A program made the position numbers and the translations under genes. Positions 57,813 to 64,000 of a stretch of 64,000 nt of DNA are shown here, piece after piece. Source of the stretch: Rhizopus arrhizus. Taxonomy: Eukaryota > Mucoromycota > Mucoromycetes > Mucorales > Rhizopodaceae. The stretch covers positions 496,001-560,000 of the forward strand of contig JAKZZE010000012.1 in assembly GCA_024220505.1 (NCBI GenBank), written 5' to 3'. Every line of letters begins with the position of its first letter. The first letter of the stretch is position 1. The notes under the pieces are model-generated. The model was given only the letters and a program-made list of their open reading frames with translations. It was not told where the DNA came from and did not search any database.

Positions 57813-59933
57813 ATGGTAGCGTACACTCTACTTGAACAGCCTATATCTAGACGGATAACAAAAAAGCAATACCAAATTGCTGGCTTATTGGTCACTTGTC
57901 TTTTTTTATCCTCCATATTTTACATCAAAACAACACAAAAGTCAGAGATAACGTTACCTTATGACAAAAGCGCAATTCCTATTCATAATATCAACTTTAC
58001 AATTCCAAAGCAAAAAGAATTATTTTATATTGATTTAGATAAATACCCCATTGAAGCTAACTTGGTTCAACTCTTTGCTGGATCAAAGGATGCTATTCGA
58101 TCATTTACTATAAATAAATTAGAACAAACACCGCCATCTATCTGGATGAATCCACCAGCACATATTCAGCCAGACACCTACGCTTGTGATAATCAACTAC
58201 CTCCTTATTCCATATTACGTCGCTTAGTCAAAGATAATCTCCCAATCACTGACGAAAGTACTTATTTTGAACATGATGCTGGCCTTGATTTCTCCAAACC
58301 ATTTGTATTTTTACCGTTCCAAAAGCAGCCTAGCCTGAAAAAAGGTTACCGTCTATGCATTAGAGCCCTTGTTCCCTTTAAGGGAAAGGGTGATCATGAT
58401 CCTTACAAGTCATTCTATCGTCCTTATTCAAAGAATCATGAGGAAATTAGTTATCCTTGGTGGGATACGATGATGACAACACTCAAAAATACTCGTACAG
58501 ATGAAATTATATCATTGGAGATGAGACCTTGGTCTGGACATAAGGCTTTAAGAACAAAGGCGAGAGAATTGAAAGGGATCAGCAGTGAAATGCCAGAATG
58601 GGCTCAATTAAGAGATGAAATGCTTTATGAAAGAGTAAAAATGCACCTGTATGAGGCCGAAGTGGTTTTACCAGTCGATGAAGGAGAATACGAATTATCT
58701 ACTTTATTGGAATTTGTAGAAGGACGATACAACTTTGATTTTGGACCAGTCACAACCTATGAACCACTCCAATTACCTGTTGTTCCATCCAACACGATAA
58801 TTGTAAAAAAACAAAACCTCAAGCAATCAAAGGAGGCACTTGCTGAAAAGTTATTAAAAGAGCATCTTAAACTCCCTCTCTGTACAGGCTCAGACCATCC
58901 TGGACGCTGGTTACCTTGGCCTAATTCAACCACTCGTTACACAACACAAGATGTCGCAGCCATCACTCGACACGGAAAATACTGGGCACCCTATGAATGC
59001 CGATATCGTCACATTACTTATGAACAATTCAATCGCTGTGTGTCTCAAATATATCCTCGTGGCTTAGACATCTATGGAGATTCTAATATGCGTCGATCCG
59101 TTAAGAAATTCATCAGTCACGGACAATGGTGCAAGGATTGGCATAAACACTTGACAGGATCTGTAGTACCTGAAGAAAAGATACCAACCATTTTACATAA
59201 GCGACAGGATGATGGAGAGCCAAAGGGTTACATGTCACCGCAAGAATACAAGTTTATCGTGCCTGAACAAACTCGAAGTTGTTATTGCGAAGACTTTTTT
59301 GAGCCTTACTGGAATTTGGACTGGTTTAGTGGAGGTGCAAGAAGGTTTTATTTGGAAATACAGAATTCGCCAGCTCAAGTAAAAACAGTCGGAAAGACGG
59401 AATGGGACAAACAAGATATCAGAAAAGCAAACCCAACAGATAAATTCAAGATAAACTCTTATAAATGGGATGGATTAACTTACTTTAATGAGCCCAGTTG
59501 GAAAGCTGCGGTTGGTGAAAACAGAGAAATATCAGATGTTGCTATTTTTTCTCTTGGAAATTGGGATAGCGCCTTTTCTACACTTGAACCTTACTTGAAG
59601 GACGTAGACTACTTAGTTGAACAGATAAAGAATCATTATGATCTGAACAAGACCTTGATTATTTACCGTACACCCCAATATTATTGCTGCCGTTTAGACT
59701 ATGATCATAGACAGCGTCAGATAAGTGGACCCAAGTTGGACGTTTTCGATATGGAAGTGCGTAAGAAATTTCAAGATGTGTTGAAGGCAGTAGTCTGGGA
59801 TACAAAAATACTAGGAGAAGCAAGAACCTGGGAAGAAAAGCTAGAGAGTATAGATTGCTCTTCCAATCATGTTGCTGCTGATCTTGTAGATGTAGAAAAT
59901 CAAGTATTCATGAATGGTCTTTGTAATAAATAA
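57813..59933 (+). CDS. Type II membrane protein with SGNH/PC-esterase-like domain
   Basis: Intronless, 706 residues. Short cytoplasmic N-terminus, one membrane span (about 22-41: QIAGLLVTCLFLSSIFYI), then a large lumenal region. The C-terminal half begins CTGSDHPGRWLPWP and carries GDSNMRRSVKKF (block I nucleophile Ser of the GDS motif), FSLGNWDSAF and a terminal CSSNHVAADL with a candidate catalytic His; an Asp may lie near IDC or DLVD. This arrangement resembles the PC-esterase/NXPE and plant TBL O-acetyltransferase group in the Golgi (family knowledge). A role in acylating cell-wall polysaccharide or glycoprotein sugars is inference. The N-terminal 350 residues are unassigned. It lacks the multispanning acyltransferase half found in Cas1. 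Confidence 0.82.
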   Translation: MVAYTLLEQPISRRITKKQYQIAGLLVTCLFLSSIFYIKTTQKSEITLPYDKSAIPIHNINFTIPKQKELFYIDLDKYPIEANLVQLFAGSKDAIRSFTINKLEQTPPSIWMNPPAHIQPDTYACDNQLPPYSILRRLVKDNLPITDESTYFEHDAGLDFSKPFVFLPFQKQPSLKKGYRLCIRALVPFKGKGDHDPYKSFYRPYSKNHEEISYPWWDTMMTTLKNTRTDEIISLEMRPWSGHKALRTKARELKGISSEMPEWAQLRDEMLYERVKMHLYEAEVVLPVDEGEYELSTLLEFVEGRYNFDFGPVTTYEPLQLPVVPSNTIIVKKQNLKQSKEALAEKLLKEHLKLPLCTGSDHPGRWLPWPNSTTRYTTQDVAAITRHGKYWAPYECRYRHITYEQFNRCVSQIYPRGLDIYGDSNMRRSVKKFISHGQWCKDWHKHLTGSVVPEEKIPTILHKRQDDGEPKGYMSPQEYKFIVPEQTRSCYCEDFFEPYWNLDWFSGGARRFYLEIQNSPAQVKTVGKTEWDKQDIRKANPTDKFKINSYKWDGLTYFNEPSWKAAVGENREISDVAIFSLGNWDSAFSTLEPYLKDVDYLVEQIKNHYDLNKTLIIYRTPQYYCCRLDYDHRQRQISGPKLDVFDMEVRKKFQDVLKAVVWDTKILGEARTWEEKLESIDCSSNHVAADLVDVENQVFMNGLCNK

Positions 59934-60214
59934 TACTGAGACATCGACCTGCTTTAAAGAGATTGTGTCGCATGCTCAAGTTTGTATACAAGCTCTTTTG
60001 TTTTGAATTGCTGTACATGCTTTCATTAATAGAAGCAATATTTAATAAGTAGTGTTATTACATGTATTTTTTTATTTATTTAAAAAAGGTATACAAGTAA
60101 ATATAAAATCACTTATTTTTGCAAAACTTATTACAACTGAGGAAAGAAAAAAAAAAACACATCGTACACATAAAAAACTAATAAGGTATCCACCAGGGAA
60201 TATAGATGAATGAC
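59934..60214. other. Convergent 3' spacer
   Basis: Between two convergent genes; nothing else seen. Confidence 0.4.
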
Positions 60215-61638
60215 TTATTCATCTTCTTCCTCTTCCCCATCGGCATCGTTACTTGTATCATCCAAAGGTGTCACATCAAAAGAAATATGAGAGCCAGCAG
60301 AGCTTTCTTCAGCAAGGCCTTCTTCACTGATTTCACCATGGTAGCTATCCTTATCCTCGTCCTCGTCCTCATCCTCATCCTCATCGGTATCGGTATCAGT
60401 GTCAGTATCTGTATCAGTGTCTGTGTCCGTATCAGTGTCAGTATCAGTATCTGTCTCGTCCTCATCTTCATCATCATCCGAGTCAGTATCCGAGTCAGTG
60501 TCATCATCATCATCATCATCGCCATTGTTTTCGAAACTAGTGTCAGATATCATACCATTAGGATTTTCTTCTAAGCTGTTATTAACTGAACTATCAGCTG
60601 AGCTTGTAAGATCTATATCGTTGGCTGTGGATTCGATTGGACTGATACCATTTGCAACATCTGCTGTAGGTTCGGTTGTATCAGTGAGATTAGTGGTGTC
60701 GACTACAGGTTCGGTTGTATCAGTGAGATTAGTGGTATCGACTAGAGGTTCGGTTGTATCAATGAGATTAGTGGTATCGACTAAAGGTTTGGTTGTATCA
60801 ATGAGATTAGTGGTATCGACTACAGGTTCGGTTGTATCAATGAGATTAGTGGTATCGACTAAAGGTTCGGCTGTATCAATAAGGTTAGTGATGTCAATTG
60901 AGCTTTTGGAAGTGTCAATAAGCTTAGTGGTATCGACTCCAGGAACATCTATGGTATTTGTAGAATCATTGTCAGCACTGTATTCAGGATATTCTTTGTT
61001 AAGTTCAGCAATATCTGATAAATCAGGACTATAATCGTCGGTAATTTCTGTAGTATTTGAATCGCCATTATCAGCAATATATTCAGAGTACATGCCATCA
61101 CCATTGGCAGTGTATTCAAGATATGCATTGTTGGTATTAGCAATGGTTGGGTCATTTTCGCTGTCATCTTCAGCAGTATCATCCTTTGTTGCACTATCTA
61201 CATTATTATCATCTCCCATATTATCTTCTTTTTTAGCACCTTCTTTTTAGCATCGTCTTTTTTAGCATTGTCCTTTTTATTATTTTTAGCATTGTCCTTT
61301 TTGTTATTTTTTGCATTGTCCTTTTTTTTAGCATCGTCTTTCTTAGCATTGTCTTTTTTGTTATTTTTTGCATTGGTGTCTTCTTCATCTTTGGGTTCGT
61401 CCTTATTCTTCCAATGACGGCGAGCCAAATTAGAAGAATTTGCAGTTACTCTTTTTTTGTTTATTGATTGTGCAAATCGTCGCTGTAAAGAAGAATTTGA
61501 TAGAGAAGCAGTAGAACGGATAGAGCCTGTATCTATAACGGATCTTTCAACTAGCTCTGGTACCGGAATAGCACGACCGGTAATAGAAGCAATAAGAGTA
61601 GTAGCAATAAATCCGAGAGATAGTATACTATAACGCAT
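60215..61638 (-). CDS. Secreted, repetitive acidic protein; frame broken by 1 nt
   Basis: Starts at 61638 with a signal peptide (MRYSILSLGFIATTLIAS, then GRAIPVPEL). Next is a basic stretch of KKDNAKNN-type repeats, then in the shifted frame a long acidic part ending at 60215 (DVTPLDDTSNDADGEEEEDE). It contains 13-residue TEPVVDTTNLIDT-type repeats and a (DT)n/(DE)n block. The two parts are in different frames. At 61244-61248 a T5 run (A5 on the coding strand) should have six bases to make DAKKEGAKKEDNMG continuous; neighbouring copies of the same motif have six. Joined, the protein would be about 470 residues. Function unknown; charge-segregated, low complexity, secreted. The reverse-strand frames here are shadows of the repeats. 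Confidence 0.75.
60355..60500 (-). repeat. Hexamer-type simple repeat coding (DE)n and (DT)n
   Basis: Runs of CCTCAT/CCTCGT and GTATCA/GTGTCA hexamers encode alternating Asp-Glu and Asp-Thr. Expansion-prone coding microsatellite. Confidence 0.85.
60669..60902 (-). repeat. 39-bp tandem repeat, six units
   Basis: Units start at 60669, 60708, 60747, 60786, 60825 and 60864, each encoding a 13-residue Asp/Thr-rich unit. Differences between units are mainly single bases, so unit number is likely variable between strains. Confidence 0.9.
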
Positions 61639-62189
61639 GCCGTTTATTTCTAAAAAATAAAGCTTTAATTCTGTTGAAGTGCATAAAAAGGTATGTTATG
61701 TATATTTATATATGTTTTTGGTAAAGAGGAGGGAGATAAAAATGATCAATTTCGGTCGCTCCTTTTCTCATTATATTCTTTTACATCTCCCCTAAATAAT
61801 ATATTATGAAGATCATACACATAACTTATATACTCTTGCTCGTTATTTTTTTCAGTTGCTACAAAAGAGAATCGAACTTTTCTATGCTATTTTATCGTGA
61901 TTCATTCAAAATAACTTCCACTAGTATTTAATGATTCAAATTCAATAAAAATATATAAAATGACTGACATAATTTAATCGCTGCAAAATTACTTTAAATA
62001 GTAAAATGCATACGACTATTTCATTGTTATTCTCCTGATTATCTTACATAGCCAATCTTTTGAAAATTACTATTTTTAATTTATTTTGTCTTGATTATGC
62101 AGTCTTTCAAATAAGATGGATCGACCAAAAGCCTAACATGTTTCTTATTGCCCCTTTTTGTAAAAGCAATCATTTACTTGTCCTTTTTT

Positions 62190-62229
<40 letters not shown>

Positions 62230-62606
62230 ACAATGTGAACACTATTTCTATTAAACAGCTACTCCTTGTATTGTTCACTGGCTTTTCTCTCCCTGTATTC
62301 AATTGTGTGTTACTTGGAGTAGGTTTTCAAAGAGGGGCAAAAAATTAATAAGCAACAAACTCCTTTTATTTTTTTAATTTGTTTTTTATATGGTGATACT
62401 CTTGGAGACATCATTATCTTTTTGGAAAGGTTCCCGATGATTACAAGAGGATTTATAATTAAAAACAAGTTTAAACTATATAAATGTGTTGTATTAATGA
62501 ATATAAAAAATAAAAGTGACAATTAAATAGAAAAAAAAAAAAAGTACCATACATCTATTAACAAAATACAAAAATAAGTTAAAAAAGGTATATGAATAAT
62601 AGTATA
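61639..62606. other. Intergenic, no gene seen
   Basis: Promoter of the acidic secreted protein, then AT-rich spacer with a T-rich tract at 62183-62229. Two small frames (62148-62348, 62310-62522) are featureless. Confidence 0.45.
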
Positions 62607-64000
62607 TTATATGTTTTCAATAACGGGGTCTGCCATTTTACGTCTGCGAAGATAACTACATTGTTTCATAGAAGTGAGTAATCCGCATATGAAATCTTAT
62701 TGCCTTATTACCTCTTTGGTTGTGGTTGACACAGGATTTGGACCATGTTTTTAAAGGGATTCTTTTTGTTGTATGGATTCACACCCAAATCAGGGTAATT
62801 TAATTTCATAATATCACTACGCAGCTTTTATAAAACTCAGTGATAAAAAAGAAAAGAAAAGAATACAAAAAAGAACACTGTATATCTTGAAGTTACTTAC
62901 TTGTTCATGCGTAGTTACACCTCGGACGATTAATGTGCAGTGGTATACAGTTAAACCTCCTACCATCCACAACAATATAAAACAATAAACGGTCAATACA
63001 AAACTAACAGGTGCCTGAATGAATACAAAGCCAAAGCCTTCTTCTGGATTATTTCGAGAAATCAGAAATAATTGGTAAATATCAAAGGAAATGACAAAAA
63101 CACATAGTATCACACACACTACAATAAATGTAAAAAAAGGACGATAGTTTCGTTTACCAACACAATTATTTAACCAGATACAGTGATGGTCTTCAAACTC
63201 TTTTTTTTTTTGGTTAATGTATTCAGTCAGCTTAAGATATATCATTGTTTTACCAACACAATTATCACATTGTCTACAGTGACTTGCTCTTGGTGGCCGA
63301 TATATTTTACATGTCTCACAATACCTCAAGAACCAAGTGGTATTTTTGATTTGAACATCTTTTTGAACGTATCCAGATATGACTGATGAATTAATAACTG
63401 ATGAACTTTCATTTGACGTCTCATCCTCGAGTATGTCTAGATTTCTCGGAATGATCTAAAGAAGTGATAATTAAGATGTAAACAAAAAGAAAAGGTTCTT
63501 TTATCACATTTTACCCCTGGATCAGTCCAAGATGTCTTTAACATAGAAGAAAATGCAATTAAAAATAAATAAGCAAATATAATGGGTATCGCTGGATGAA
63601 CTTCTTTCCATAAAAATGGACATCTATAAAAAAAGAAAGGCTGTTGTTAGTAATCTCCCTTTTCCCCTCATCCCTAATACATATGCTCTCCTTCACTATA
63701 AAAATTATATATTTTACGTGAATATGAAAAATAAGATGACTGGCGTAATAAACAAAAGCAAGGCAACTAAAAACCCTCGATAGTCTTTACTGGTCACAAA
63801 TCGACCTCCACATAAAAATCGTGTGTTTCCAGGAAAGATTTGATAATTTTTTACTGTTCTCTCCTTGAATACTATTTGGCGCGTTTGGATCGATTGAAGG
63901 TCTTGTTTCTCTATTGTTATCTTCGATTGTGTTTTTTGCTTGTGATTTAATATAGGCGTAGAACTTGCATAACTAATGATACCAGCTGAATGGGAAGTAA
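62607..64000 (-). CDS. DHHC palmitoyltransferase (Erf2-like), 5' end outside window
   Basis: Protein S-acyltransferase, four membrane spans. Exons seen: 63718-64000 (continues past the window), 63515-63623, 63254-63455, 62901-63199, 62712-62824 and 62607-62655, all in phase. Motifs in order: RFLCGGRFVTSKDYRGFL, WTDPGIIPRN (the DPG box), the Cys-rich domain YCETCKIYRPPRASHC and DNCV-EFEDHHCIWLNNCVG with the catalytic DHHC Cys, and TTHEQ corresponding to the TTxE box. The end is MADPVIENI. The N-terminal FPGNTRFLCGGRF wording and the IIPRN segment favour Erf2/ZDHHC9-14-18 (Ras palmitoylation) over other DHHC classes. The intron before FEDHHC is 54 nt, in frame and stop-free, and ends in AAG. 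Confidence 0.93.

Noticed and set aside
60206..61034. Long plus-strand frames rich in Val/Ser and Ile over 60206-61034
   Set aside because: They are reverse-strand readings of the Asp/Thr repeat codons of the minus-strand secreted protein; composition is an artefact of the repeats.

Overview
The window is nuclear DNA from a filamentous fungus. Its genes have many short GT-AG introns (mostly 45-70 nt), the intergenic DNA is AT-rich with long poly-A/T tracts, and the gene set is fungal: Kre9-like cell-wall protein, Sla1, Sur2, Vma16 and an Erf2-like DHHC protein. The AT-rich dispersed pseudogene families and an Skd3-type chaperone point, by inference, to an early-diverging lineage, most likely Mucoromycota (Mucorales). 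A species cannot be named from sequence alone.

Layout. 0.5-12 kb is a gene-dense block: protein kinase, ribosomal protein eL33, 4-hydroxyphenylpyruvate dioxygenase, a tetraspanin, V-ATPase c'' (with a 1-nt frame break), an eight-repeat Pumilio protein and an F-box/LRR protein. 12-14.1 kb is repeat debris, including a tRNA-related SINE with a perfect 15-bp target duplication. 14.3-17.1 kb carries a sphingoid-base C4-hydroxylase and a DCUN1D-type neddylation factor. 17.1-21.6 kb is a 4.4-kb ORF-free tract with a recurring two-box sequence module, all copies on the same strand. A tRNA-Gly(TCC) ends it. 22-30 kb is a tight run of minus-strand genes: DYRK kinase, RAD51, mitochondrial Skd3/CLPB and COQ2. 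30.7-34.5 kb holds a broken Fanzor/TnpB-like nuclease next to a broken Tc1-type transposase. 35-41.5 kb has a small membrane protein, cyclophilin and Sla1. 41.8-43.9 kb is a LINE remnant that lost its reverse transcriptase, plus a broken dispersed gene. 44.7-47.7 kb has a DUF4203 membrane protein and a GPI-anchored Kre9-like protein.

The centrepiece is a 5,577-bp mobile element at 49118-54694. It has 640-bp terminal inverted repeats of equal length and near identity, is flanked by TA, and starts with CAGTCAAACC. It carries a broken gene of unknown function, itself interrupted by a 1,650-bp Tc1/mariner (DD34E) element with its own TA duplication and by a second SINE copy with a 16-bp duplication. 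After it come a monocarboxylate-type MFS transporter, an SGNH/PC-esterase-like type II membrane protein, a repetitive acidic secreted protein (1-nt frame break) and an Erf2-like palmitoyltransferase that runs off the window end.

Exon borders were set by eye, and the exon lengths of the spliced models sum to multiples of three except where a frameshift is stated. At least ten introns appear to end in AAG instead of the usual YAG.
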